From Cladopsammia gracilis (lineage: Eukaryota > Cnidaria > Anthozoa > Scleractinia > Dendrophylliidae), in the NCBI GenBank assembly GCA_022457155.1, contig JAJGOT010000049.1, positions 1,987,501-2,051,500 on the forward strand: a stretch of DNA of 64,000 nt. The letters are read 5' to 3'. Under the pieces are notes generated by a model that worked only from the letters and a program-made list of their open reading frames with translations, did no database searches and had not been told where the DNA came from. The position numbers and the translations under genes are program-made. Shown one piece after another: positions 13,501 to 26,900 of this stretch (its first letter is position 1; every line of letters starts with the position of its first letter).

Positions 13501-14878
13501 TGGTTTTGTGGCGATCGCATCAGTTGCATTTCCTTCCTTCGTTTCAACATCAGTTTTGGCGTTTTGTTATTGTAAAATCCACAGCACTTAGCTTTGACAA
13601 TGTTTTGACGAAATTTATCATCAATAAGAGGTATTAACCAATCAGAGCGCACGCTTTACTTTTGTTGTTATACAGATGTTTTGTTGAACATGTTCTGTTC
13701 CTTTTGTCTTTTATCAGGCACCCCTAGCGCATGCGCTGATGGGTTTAAGTGTGATTCAAATCTTTGCTTACCTGATGGAAAGGTTTGTAATGGTGTCCAA
13801 GACTGTGAAGATGCTACTGATGAGAAATATTGCAGTGAGTAACACACTTTTCAGTGATGTTGTTTTTTAAGTAAACTTGAGTGAAATACAAGGATTTCTC
13901 TCTCTAGTTAGCTATCATGTTTGTCCTGATTAATTGTCAAACGAGTCAAAAGCTGTTTGTCTTTAATCCAAACATCTTCTTATCTTCCTCAGAAATCTTC
14001 TGACATCTGTGGAAGTCTTTCAGAAAAATGATTAAACGCGTTCGTAGAACCTTTCGAAAGTATTCGATACAAACAACAAACGACAAACATGCAACAAACA
14101 AAATAATACATGACTGCTTGGAGATACGAAATTTCCCTTTTGTTCATTTTGTGCTCACTCGTTTTTTTTTTTTTTTTTAGATCAAGTTGAACATAACAAG
14201 AGAAATTTCATATCTCTACATATTATCTTCTATTTACGTTAATTTTGAGAATAGCCCAGCTCAGAAAACATGCTCTTCATATGATTCTATGGCTTTTTTT
14301 TAATGAAACACAGCAAACATGTTGTCATCATTTATTCTCATCTACAGGAAGGGTTGTTGCTAGGTACACATTTTTTCACATCATGAACCGACAACAGTGT
14401 GGGGACTGACACTGGACAGTCACCCGACATTACCAAATTGGCATTATAAGTGCCATTCGCCAACTGCCCGTTCCAATGAAAACGTCAGAGCTAAACTTAC
14501 GTTTCCAAATCGAAATCATGACAATAAGTACATGTAGGCAGATACTTGAGCTTAAACAAATATCCTTGAACACATGCCAGTTACAGCCTCCTATTACTGC
14601 GCCTTTCAACAACATGCGGAATTTGAAATTCAAATCTCCACCAACGGTTGCGTTATTCCCTGCCGTCTTGTCTGTTGCCATTTACTTGTTACATAATCTT
14701 TTATTGTGTATTTTATGATATTAAATAACCTTATTGACATTTTCCAGTTTCTATGCCACATCTTCGTACACTTATCTATATATGTATCTTCTATATTATA
14801 TTATACTTATCTATATATCTGTATGTATCTATATATATATATATGTATATCTGAAAAAATGTGTCTTGTCTTCATTTT

Positions 14879-14930
<52 letters not shown>

Positions 14931-17900
14931 CTTCACGAGAGTTCAGGCTTCAAGCGTAATCATCGTTTTATTGCGACAGTTCTGTTTCGTATGGTCCAAA
15001 ATTAAAAGGACTTTACACTCATCAGGCAACTTGAACGAATCTTGAATCTTGAACGGATTCAATCAAGTTGCCTGATGAGTGTGGTCCTTTTAATTTTGGA
15101 CCATACGAAACAGAACTGTCGCAATAAAACGAGGAAAAGAAAACGATAATTAACGCACGTATCTTGCAAAAATGGGATTGTTTCTTTTCCTTGTTTTATT
15201 CTTTGTATTGTTTGTAGTTGTTTTGTGTTCGAACGTTCTGTCGGGGGCACTTGGTAAGACGTGCTGGTCCTGTCATTCCGACAGTGACCTATATGATTAT
15301 TCGGGGGCCCTCGATAGGGAGTTTGTATATATTGTTGGATTCCTTACATATTTCGTACGTTTGTTTGTTAATTATTCCTCTCATGTTGTAATTGTATATT
15401 AGTCACTTGACTATTTCTCTGTTTCAATCATTAATTTTTATATTTTTTTATTTGTGATGGTCAGGAAACCACCTCCAATTGGACTTAAGGATGTTTTTAA
15501 AATTGCTCAACGTTTCGGCCGTCGTGGCCTTTTTCAGGAGTGTTATATTTTGGCTTGTCAAAGTGTTACTAAAATATCGGACACTGCTCCTTTAATCTGA
15601 TGCTTAAAACATTAAGATAGCTTATTTGAGAGATATACTCATATTCATTCCCAAGATATCTAACATATCTCAAGTCTCAACTTACAGTATTTAAAGTACA
15701 AGGATGCTTTCTAATACTTTCAACAGGCAACAGTTTAAAAGTTACAAATGTGCAGGCATCAGCTTTAGATGGCGGGTCTAAAGTGTCTATCACTTGGCGC
15801 CCGATTGCCTTCAAACCACCCAATGTTACAACAGCTGGACACAGGATCTCTTACCGGTAAGGCAACAGTGAAACATTTCTTGACTTACCCCTCCCACCCC
15901 CTGCACCCCCTGCACCTTCTCGCAATAAATAAATAAATAAATAAATAAATAAATAGAAAGAGTAACAACAACGAAAAAATGAGACATTTATTCTTCTCGC
16001 TATTGCCATATGTTTTCTTTGGTATTATTAGAATTTCCGTTAAATGAACTCTTAGAAGGCATGTCCTCGTTACAATTTCAGAAAATTACAGTTTACTCCA
16101 CACTGCCATTCTGAGTAAATTTTTGTTTTACAAGTGACAAACGCCTTCCTTCTAAGACCCGATAAGGACTTCCAAATATTATGAACGGTAGTTGAATTGT
16201 TATTGGTTTATCTTTCGTGTAGTCTTTTATGAGTAGGAGACTCAAAAGACCCTTTCAAGTAGATATGAAATGCCCATAGGATTTCGTTGACCGGCTTAAA
16301 AGTTAAGTGATGCTCCACATAAGAACTACCGTAAACTTCATTGTTCTGCCGCATTGGCTCTTTCCCACATAGAATATCTTTGGTTTTAAGAATAGAGGAG
16401 GGGCTGATGGTTCGTAATTAAATTTCAGTATAAAAATAAAAAAAAATCCATTTGCGTCAAATAGATTTTGGGAAATGTTTGTGCTTAACCGATCAGAATA
16501 GCAGAAGACAATAGCTAATAATTTTGCTTATTTGATGAAGTTCCCCAAATACAATTTCTTTTAAAAACTGCATGTTGTGCGATTGGGTCTCAAATTACTT
16601 GAAACCTTAAAATAATTAGACAAAATGCACCTTGAACCTTAACTTTTTAGCGGTTTTCGAGTCTAGGCCAATCATATCACTAGTTGTAACAATGAAAAAA
16701 GTTGACACTCCATCGTGCATTGCCGTTCAGCACTTTCCTTCTTATGCGGATCATTACTTAAAACAACACCACAATGGACCTCATCGCCTAATGAAGACAA
16801 GCAGTAACAGCAGTCGAAACGGCGTGGTCAACACCTCAAAGTGACTCCATCCTGAGACAAATGCATAAGCATTCACCTATCTTACATATTACTATGAACA
16901 ATGACCACATTTTTAAGCGATGACGATGTCATTGCGTTATTGCCATCGTGCCGTGGTGTCCGGATGTCCAGATATCCGGATTACACCCGAGAAACATTGG
17001 GAACTAGTTTATAATATTGCCCTTCATGTCTTTATAATTGATTCTGGGAATGACTAGAATCTCCTAGACCTGTTGCCTGGCATTTAAGTGGCCGCTAATA
17101 AGTTGTTTTGTCTATTTTTACTGTTTTTATTGTAGGGCTGTTACTCTTCATTCATTGAAAGTCTCTGATGACTGGCATCAGACGGACGCTTGTGGCCTGT
17201 ATTGGTGTCTTGTTTCTGGTTTGCAGCCATGCTCTGAATATGAGTTCAGGGTTCAAGTGCTGATACAGGGATCACAACCAGGGCCATACTCTGACACCGT
17301 TAAAGCCACAACTACGACAGCTAGTAAGTATCCACTTAAGCCTATGATACAGTCATGGTTCAACATTTGTCAATAAACAGATGTTGTGACTGCTGTTCAA
17401 CAAAATGTTGAACGGAACCAGTGTATCATGCCTTGTTGAATGTTAAAATATGCCCATGTTGAACGTTGCTGAACGAAAGTAGAGACAGGCTCTATTCCGT
17501 TCAACAATATTAGTTGTAAGTTGTTCAAAGACATCCGTTAATCGTTTTAAAATGTTAAATATGTGTTCTACTGACTCATTCAACAAGTTTAACATTTGTT
17601 GAACAACAAATATTGAACTATGTTAAACCGTGCATCATTTGCCTAAAGATGGTGTGTTTGCCGCTACATTCCCAGGGTGCAATTTCTTGCTCAAATTGAG
17701 AGAGAAGCAAGCCCTGTTTAAGTCTGATCTTGTTGGTAATGTCTCATTAGGGAGCTTTAGCAACCACGACGGCAAAGTCAAGGAAAACGTTATCGAAAAA
17801 AAAAAAAGAAGAGAATTCGTACTCTTTGAACTAACCGCTTTGCAATTGTTCCACTGTGTTGATTTGTCTAATGTGATTGAATTGTTCAGAAGCCTAATTT

Positions 17901-20900
17901 GAAGGGATAGCTTTTAAGTTTGAGCAAAGAAAGGTAAACTAATCGTTGTTTGTTCGCGTTCCCACAAAACCTATATGTTAATCATTTAACATTGTTGTTT
18001 TGCAGGCAACAGCAAAGATATGTACCCAAATGTAAAACGCATGTGCAGAGGCATTATGTTTTCGCTCATTTAACCTATTGTTTTGTGCCCTTCTCGCTTC
18101 TGCTGCCGTCGTGGCTGTCAAGCTCTTCTTGGAAAACGTATTTTTATGTCAACTGCATGCCACAGTTTGCCAATCACTGGGGTTGGGTATAGTACAAATT
18201 AGGTTTGCATTGTTAAAATGCCAAAGTCTTAGTAAAACCTGTTTTCTCCTTTCTTCCAGCACCAAGTGCTCCACAAAATGTACAGCTTGTGTTGAAAAGT
18301 GTCGACTCAGTACAGATAACTTGGGAACCACCAGTAACGTATTGCCATGTGATCACGAATTATAAGGTAAGAGCTCTGATTGTTGGTTACTTTAAGGTTA
18401 CAGTGTACCTTCAGATCGAAAATTTATCGAAATTTTTTTTTTGGCGTTAAAATTAAATTTACAGAATGAACTTTCATCCAAAAACAAAATTATCGAAAAA
18501 TAGTGAAAATTGACCGAGAAATGACGGTATAACTTTTGTGGGCGGAGTTTGTTTATTAAGCGATATGTTTTTTTAAGCGCCGTTTTCTCAAAGTTAATTT
18601 TTCGCTTGTTGGGGACACTTTAAAGAGCTACAACTCAAAGGGAATTTGTTCGATTTTCCTTAAATTTGGACAGAAGCTAGGCTAACATATAATCAACAAA
18701 AACGTGTCGGCGAATTTCTTAATTCCGAAAACTTTTTCGTCAAGAGCCATTTCCGTGCGATCATTCCAATTTTTTTTCTCCCCTTTTCAAAAATATTCTG
18801 TAACTTTTCACTGCAATTGAATATGGGAAATCGCCGACACGTTTTTTTAGCGCTTCGTGTCCGGAAATCCGAGAACAAATCAAATTAGCAAAATATAATA
18901 ATCGCTTTGAGTTATAGCGTTTTAAAGCTGATTCGGACGTTCGAATTTAGACGTCGTAAAAAATTCGACAATTCATTTTATTAGCAAATTGTTTCCATAT
19001 TTAGATAGCCAGCTCTATAAGCTTTAATTTGATATCTGGGTTTAGGTATATTAAGTGTAATCTTAAGACGCTAGAGCTGTTATGCTGGAGACACCCCCGA
19101 AGGTACACTGTAACCTTAATAATGTGAATATATCCGATAAAGAATCCACTTTAGTTTCACAACAAGACGCTGTGGGAACGTATATATACTTGGGCGTTGT
19201 TGTATTAGGCATATTGGAGAATAATTGTCTTGGGCATCTGCATACACGTTATTTCACGGTTTGATGATAGGGAGTATTGGGATAGTGTAAGCAGTCTAAC
19301 AAAGAAGCGCGTTAACCGTCTAAAACAAGAGGACACAGTATACTTAGCGTGCGAGATCGCACGCAAATGTCCACTGTGCCAAAAGACGAGTACATACTGA
19401 AAAATACAAATCGATGCCTACTTTGTACTTACCGTTGAAAAAAAGGCCGTGTGTCAGAGTTTCCCGATGGTTGTTATTGGTTTTAGCTAAATCTTGTAAC
19501 TAGCTGGTCTGTGTTTCCGACACTTTTGAAGTGAATGCAAATGTAGCCGCAAAGTGGCCTTTCGAAGCCATGATGTAACCCGAGGTCAAAACAACTTTTC
19601 CAATTGAAAGTTTTGCTGGAAGTATTCTCGCCGTTATTATAATAGAGTTTGAATGAAACTTATAAATTTAATCAAAGTTAACGACAGAAGTGATAATTTA
19701 GGAGAAGAGAAGCAAATTTAGCCCTTTGAAATATATTTTTTCAGTTGAGGTAAAAATGTTGCAATTTGTATAATGTGAAAGTAATTTGAAACCTTTCCAG
19801 TAACGCATAACGCAGCTGTTTCATAAAACATCTCGCAATCAGACACACGAAAATATATCCAGTTTTTATTCCTCTGTATCCAAAACACAGAAAAGAAAAT
19901 TAAATGAAAAAGTGATCGCTTTAAGGTTATTTTCGACCGAGAAACACTCACTAGCGGAAGCAAAACTCGCAAGAAACGTCTCGCAAGACACCGTGTGCAT
20001 TGTTTACATCTTCTCTCGGCGGTGAATTTTTGCACTCAAAGTTTCAGTTGGCTGTTCTGTTCCTTCAACTTCACGAAATCAAAATTAATGAAAGGCAAAC
20101 TACCGAAAGAAGTGAAATTAATTGGGATTCCTACGACGCTTATATTTCTTCCTTCGCTGTCCACTGTTACTTCTTATTAAATAAGAGCTATGTAAATTAT
20201 CTTCTTCATGTTCGTTTAAACATATTTTAGCGGGTTTCCGTCATGAAGGTATCGTAGAATTAAATCGCGAGTGTCAAATACTTTCGCAGTGTCTTCTTGA
20301 GTAATTTCCTTACACATATCAAATATGAAACTGTTAGATGCAACAGAGGAAACACAACTCGCACTTTGTGACGTTCGCCTCGCATCAACAAACAACAGGT
20401 GTACTCCACCGCGGTCAAACGAGAGAAATTTGCAAAAGTTAACCAAAGTACCTCAAAGTTAAGGTTGTCATTTTCACTGTTTATTAAAAGTTTCATATAT
20501 TAACAATGTACTGTCAACTCACTAAACGTTTTGAAAGTTTACTAAAAAAAGTTCTAAGCGTTTGAAAACTATGAACCGCAGAACTGTCGGCGCCATTTGC
20601 CAACACAATTTTGCTCAGGCACGAAGCGTTTTGTTCAGTTTTCAACGATCGAAAAGAAGCTCGTTATTTTGAGCCGAAAAGATGAAAAGATAGTTACATA
20701 AACTAATTATTTTATACATCTTTGCGGACGTGTGACCGCGGACCGCGGTGAAGGTTTGAACAATCCCGCCTTCCCCAGAGTTGCGCAATACTGCACATTT
20801 GTGGACGACCAAACTGCATTTTTATACTTGGTCGCTACGCCCAAGTAATAATATCCAGGTATACGTGAACTTTGATTTGTTGTTTAGAAGGAAATTTAAC

Positions 20901-23900
20901 ATTCAGTTGCAAAAATATCAAGCATGGAATCAGGGATAGAGTTGCGTTTTGGGTGGTCGCTTACCAGAGTTCAGAGCACAGGGCATAGGTTGTCTTTACT
21001 TTGAATCATATATACATGTACCTAAATCATATGAACCTATAGCAATTTCAATATACAAAGCACCTATCAGCACAAAATATTGTATCATGTTGAAGTTTTG
21101 ATGCAAAGGACAAAATTTTCGTTTTATTGGACTTGTACTGTAACACATGATTCAATTTGTGTCTGCAGTGACATGCATCGAAATACTCAGGGCTAGTGGT
21201 CACTTACCAGAGGTTACAAAAATCGACAAATTCATATCACGAGCGTTAAAGTGGTTGCAGTCGCTTACGAGAGGTGATCGCTTAGTAGAGGTTTCGAGTA
21301 TAGTGATTTGACTGGAATAAATTTGGTATCTTGGAAAAGTGGTCGCTTAAGGGAGGTGGTCGCTTATGAGAGGTGGTCGCTTACGAGAGGTGATCGCTTT
21401 GTAGAGATTTTGAGTATAGTGAATTGACTAGAATAAATTTGGTATCTTGGAAAAGTGGTCGCTTAGGAGAGGTGGTCACACGGGGAAGTTCAACTTTATT
21501 ATGTAAAACTTACCTTATTGTTGTTTTATTTTAACAGATACGGTACAAGCAATACACTCAGTTAGATTTTGACTCTGTGGTAACTGGAAATGTTCAGAGT
21601 TATGTACTGGCAGGACTTACAGCTCGTGTTATCTACATTATCCAGGTGAACAAAATACGATCTGATAAGAAATATTATACCACCACAGCATACCTTTACC
21701 ATTATTTTGTTCCAAAACATTTTCCAGAACCACGAACATGCCATGAAGTCTAATATGTGCTGTTTTTTTTTTTTTTTTTTTTTTTTTTTTCAGGTGCAAG
21801 CTTACAATCCGCGTGATCAGCCTGGATTGTTTTCTGATCCTCAGAATGTGAAGATTTTAAGTTCTCCGTCAGGTATGGTTACTTTTCCAGTTGATTCTCT
21901 TTTTTCTTGAATACATTTGTACACTCACCAAAGGTTACACAGCAACAAAAACTTGAAAATATACTTTGGACGTTTAGCAACAAGCATGTCAGTTTCCTAG
22001 ACATTATGTACAACTGCAAGACATCATTGGTTTGTGCTGTAGCCCTTACCTTACCTTCACGTAGTATGATGCGGAGTGTAAATCAATCAGAGAAACCTTA
22101 CGAGTAACCTCAATACTTATCTTATACGAAGGGTATAGTGGAATCAGGTTACAGCATATCTCCCTGGTTCCCTGGGCAGATACAAAAATGCACCAACAAA
22201 GGCAACATTTGAATTCTGGTTGCCACCTGTAACGTCCTTCATGTCAATGTGTTGCCTTGGTAATAAGTTCTTGCTATCATTTTAGTTCTTGTAACTCAGA
22301 TATTTTAAGTCTGAAACCTCGATACTGAAATGTTTTAAAGTTTAAAAGATATTATAGCAGAAGACCCTTTTCCGTTGCTAACTAACTAACTAACTAACTA
22401 CCTGTTGCTGAAAATGTGTTGTACCTCTTGTACCCACACTGACAGCAAAATCCCTGTTCCACTGAGAATCGCACAACTAAAATTTATCTTAATTTTGTAC
22501 TTGGCAGATTTAGGGTGACCCATTTTGATTATTTCGTCTTTTAAATTTTTTGTTTTTGTTTTTGTTTTTTAACCTTTTGTTGATGATGAAAAAGACAGTA
22601 TTAATTAGCACCAAGATGAATAAGGGCTAGGTATATGCCACCCATCAACGTTTTTGTTGTTCTTTTGCGGCTTTTTTGCGATATTTTTGTTGAATGTTGC
22701 CCATTTCAGTAACCGTTTATTCATCTTTAGATATTCATACATTTGTGACCTTGTTCTTTGCAGGACCTGTTACTAATCTGCACACGACATCTGTGACCAT
22801 GAATACGGTGGTTCTTGCTTGGGAGGCTCCACGATCTAGCAGTGGGTTCACAATTCCTGTACTGGTAATTATTACGTCAAAATAAAATTCTTGTAGCATG
22901 ATAGCATTGATAGGTTTTTGATCACAATGTTTCAATATATACGTAATAATCCATACATTATGTACTGTTGTCATGCCATTTGCTACACAATAGTCACCTA
23001 CTTCATGTAAAGAAATTTTGTTCTTGAGATGGGTGACACTACATTTTATGCCATGTCGTAGACATGTCATGTCACAGCCACATCATCCTTGCTTGTCAGT
23101 CATTTCATGTTGTCATTCAAGTAAAAGTTGGCTTAAATTACTAGGGGTTACCGTCCAAGAAAATCCTTGTCATTGGGACATCCAAATACACAACGTACTT
23201 AGGAGAGCTAGTGGTCGATTATATATTCTTAGGGTGTGTAAGTACTATGGCTATGCTAAAGACCAACTCAGTGCACTGTTTGATAGTTTAATAATGTCCC
23301 TCTTTTCGTATGGCATTGAAATTTGGGGTGGGGCCTATGCGCTAAGTATCTAAACCGCATTGACTGTTTTTTCAGACGCGCTTTTAAGTTTGGTTATACC
23401 ACTAAATTGATTAAAATCAGTGACTTAATCAGTATTCGGGATGCTAAAATGTGGAAAAGAATTACTTGTAACCCTAATAATGCATTAAGAGACCTCCTTC
23501 CCTACGAGATCGTGGCCATGACTTTGTTCTTCCAAAGGTGCGTAATGAACGATGTAAGCGTACATTTAACTATTATAGCGCGAAAGCGCGCGTGATATCG
23601 CCTAATACTTAGCCGACGAGGCCGTAGGCCGAGTCGGCTAAAATTAGGCGATATCACGCAAGCTTGAGCGCTATAATAGTTTTATAATTCAACACATTGA
23701 TAACAAAGCATAGTTTGAAGAAAAAATATCGCCAACAAGCCTTTTATTTAAAAAAAAAAAAAAAAAAAGCTTACAGATGTTTTACCGCGCGAAACTTGCA
23801 ACATCACAGAGTTCATGAATGAAAGTGGCGCCTTTGTCAATATTGTGCAAGCTTGCATGAACACTATAACTGTTTTATAATTCAACACATTGATAACAAA

Positions 23901-26900
23901 TCACAGTTTCGAGAAGAAAATCATTGAGATATACAACCTTTCATTAAGTAAAAAGGCTAACTACAATATTTTACCTCGCACCATTTCTTAAACAACAAAC
24001 AGTGAATGCCGAAACTTTTGCCAAGCTAAAATTAATTTATCGTACACAATCAGTTGACAGTTTCTACGAAGAGCTTTCGTCTGCTCAAAGAACGGAACAG
24101 AGTAGTGACTACAAGAATTAAAACACAGTAAAATGGCATAGAATGTCTTAGTTACAAGTGTTTCGTATCTTAAAAAGTTCAATTCAGAATCAAAACAAAT
24201 TGAACAAACACACGGCTACGAACCATGCTAAACATAGCGGCGAAAAGGCGGAAAGAACTACAGCGTGGACAGTGAGCTTACAAAAATTCACAGCTAAAGG
24301 ATACAAGAAACGGTTAAAACATCGTACCTGTAGTTGATTTGGCTTTTTAGTCCCTTCCATAAGCACCAAATTTTAAAACATCGAAGTACGAGCTGAGTCG
24401 ATCAATGTTGTTTTATACAAACTTGGAATGCTCGTTTTTTAGCTCCCACAGCCGTAATGACGAGATCAGAAACTTTTCTGAGGAAACATCAAGTCTATAT
24501 CATATTCCAGAGGTGATTACCAAAGGAACTTCACGAAAATTGTGCTCCTTCATTCACTTCTTGTCGAGCGGTTAAACTTTGAACCAGTTTTCATTCAGCT
24601 ACGCCAAGAAACACTGCGACCGCGACAACGCGAAAATTTCGCGCCTTTTTTGTCCAATCATGTGAACAGTATTTTTCTCTTTTCTTTTCTTCTCTTTTTT
24701 TCTTTCTTTTCCCTTTTTTAACTAATACTTCACGCACTTTTTCGCGAAAAAACACGAAATTGCAGGCAGCAGTCATTTTCACTTTCCTTCAAAATGCGAA
24801 ATTTACCGCCATCGCTGGTTATATGTCATGTAGACATAACATCTATCGATAACTTTTTTACCATATTTGGGCAGTGTATCAATGTGTTGAATTATAATTG
24901 TAAATAGATGCCTTTGTGACTTTATTTAATGTTTTAATCTAATTCTAGTTTAGTTTAGTTTATAACTCTAATAATTCTTATTGCTTTTTATGTAAACTCA
25001 TATGTTTGTTGAGCTTTTTTAATCAACAATGAAGATTATTATTATTGACATATCATTCCATGTCATTCATATCATCCTTGCAATGTCAGTCTTTGACGTC
25101 ATGTGAAATACATGTCATTTCATGTCACTACATTCACATCATTCTCATTTTACAGGAAATGGACATGTGACTGTGGCTTGATGTCATATCAAAAACATAG
25201 ACTTGTGACTGTGATTTAATGTCATGTGAAAGACATGTCATTTCAAGTCACATTCACATCCCTTTCATTTGACGTGTGAAACATGGACATGACTGTGACT
25301 TGATGTCATATCAAAAACAAAGACATGTGACTGCGGCTTGGAATCATGTGAAAAACATGTCATTTCATGTCACATTCACATCCTTCTCATTTGACAAGTG
25401 AAACATGGACATGACTGTGACTTGATGTCATGTCAAAAACATGAACACGTGGTGACTGTGACTTGTCATGTCAAAAGCAATAAGCTTAAAGATGTTTCGC
25501 ATTTGGAGTCTTTAATGCAACATTAAAATCGTTCAAAAAGGATTTTCCAATCGAGACACGCGTTTTGATTCGTATCTACCTTCAAATAATAAAATTAAGT
25601 CTAAATTAAGCATGTGTTCCCCAAAGGTCTCGTGGTCAAGCGCCGCGCCTCGCAGTCCGGAGGCACGATTTCAATTCACGCTCAAGATCCTTACGTTTAA
25701 TTTTAAAAAATATCGAACCGTGACAGTGTGAAAACATAAGCTTACCGCAATATTGCGTTACGTGTTAGCATTTCTATTCACGGGTTCGCACTTAGGAGCC
25801 TTTGATTGGATAACGAGGCTTACACTCAAAGCAATGAAGCGTTGTGAGCATTTGCCAAGTGCCAACACCCATTCTGTGCACATGCCGTTACTAAGAATGT
25901 GTTTATTTTTACAAAATAGGGATATAATGTGTATCAAAGTTCTAGCAGTGGTCAGTTGTTGCTTACAAAAACAGATCAGCATAGCTACAATGTAACGTCA
26001 CTGCACACCAAAACAACGTACTCTTTCACAGTGAAGCCATACAATTCGGCAGGTGAAGGACCAAGTGTTTTCATTGCGGTAACAACTTTAGGAGGTAAGC
26101 CGCGCTGTTGGTTAATAGATCATTTTACAGAGGTGTTCCTAGTACTGAACAAAAACTAGTAAGCATAAGAACAACATGATCTACATATGAACAGCAGGAA
26201 AGTTTGTATCAAAACAAGGTCAACTACAGCCTCACTTCCACTCAAAGGCCAGGTCTCTAAGCAGACAAATCCTGGGATAAAATCATCTTTAGGTTTCTAA
26301 ATTCACACGTCATAACACTTAAGCGTTTACTACCTTCACACCTCGGTTAACTCGCTAGTATGTTTTTACGCAGATCTATACTCAGTGTTCCTGGCCTTAT
26401 ACCGGGATTTTGCCTCGGTGGGTCCCAGGGCTCTCCTGCCTGATAAATAGGGGGGCTGCAGGAACTTTAGGGCGATCGCGATCCGCCATGTTGTTTTCGA
26501 AAACGAAGCAAAAACTACGAGAAACGAATGACATGAGCCCATAATCCACATGGTCAGTTATATGGTCCAAGATGGCAGCTGAAATCGTACTAAAGGAGTT
26601 ACATGTAGGTTACATGTGGAAGCAATGGAGATTAAACTGGTTGAAAGCTTTAACATGATACTTTTGTTGCATTGTTTTCATTTAATTGTACTTATTTCCA
26701 AGCAGAAAAAACTGAACTACTTGATTGTCAATCGAAAAATTGCTCACTGACTTCTATAAGTCCATTTTGCTCGTAGCATCTGATCTGAGCTTGTGCGCCA
26801 TCAAGGGCGCATTTACTTGGCCTTTAATGCGCCATTTTAGGCCGCGGCCTGGAAAGAACTCTGTACCCATGAAATACATGTGGTTGGGGGGGGGGGGAGG

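Noticed and set aside
14706..15045. Tyr/Ile-rich open frames
   Set aside because: Translation of TA/TAT microsatellite and of the hammerhead inverted repeat.
18693..18878. 60-codon frame conserved at 41510-41695
   Set aside because: Both are the same position of two copies of one MITE; conservation reflects shared descent, not coding.
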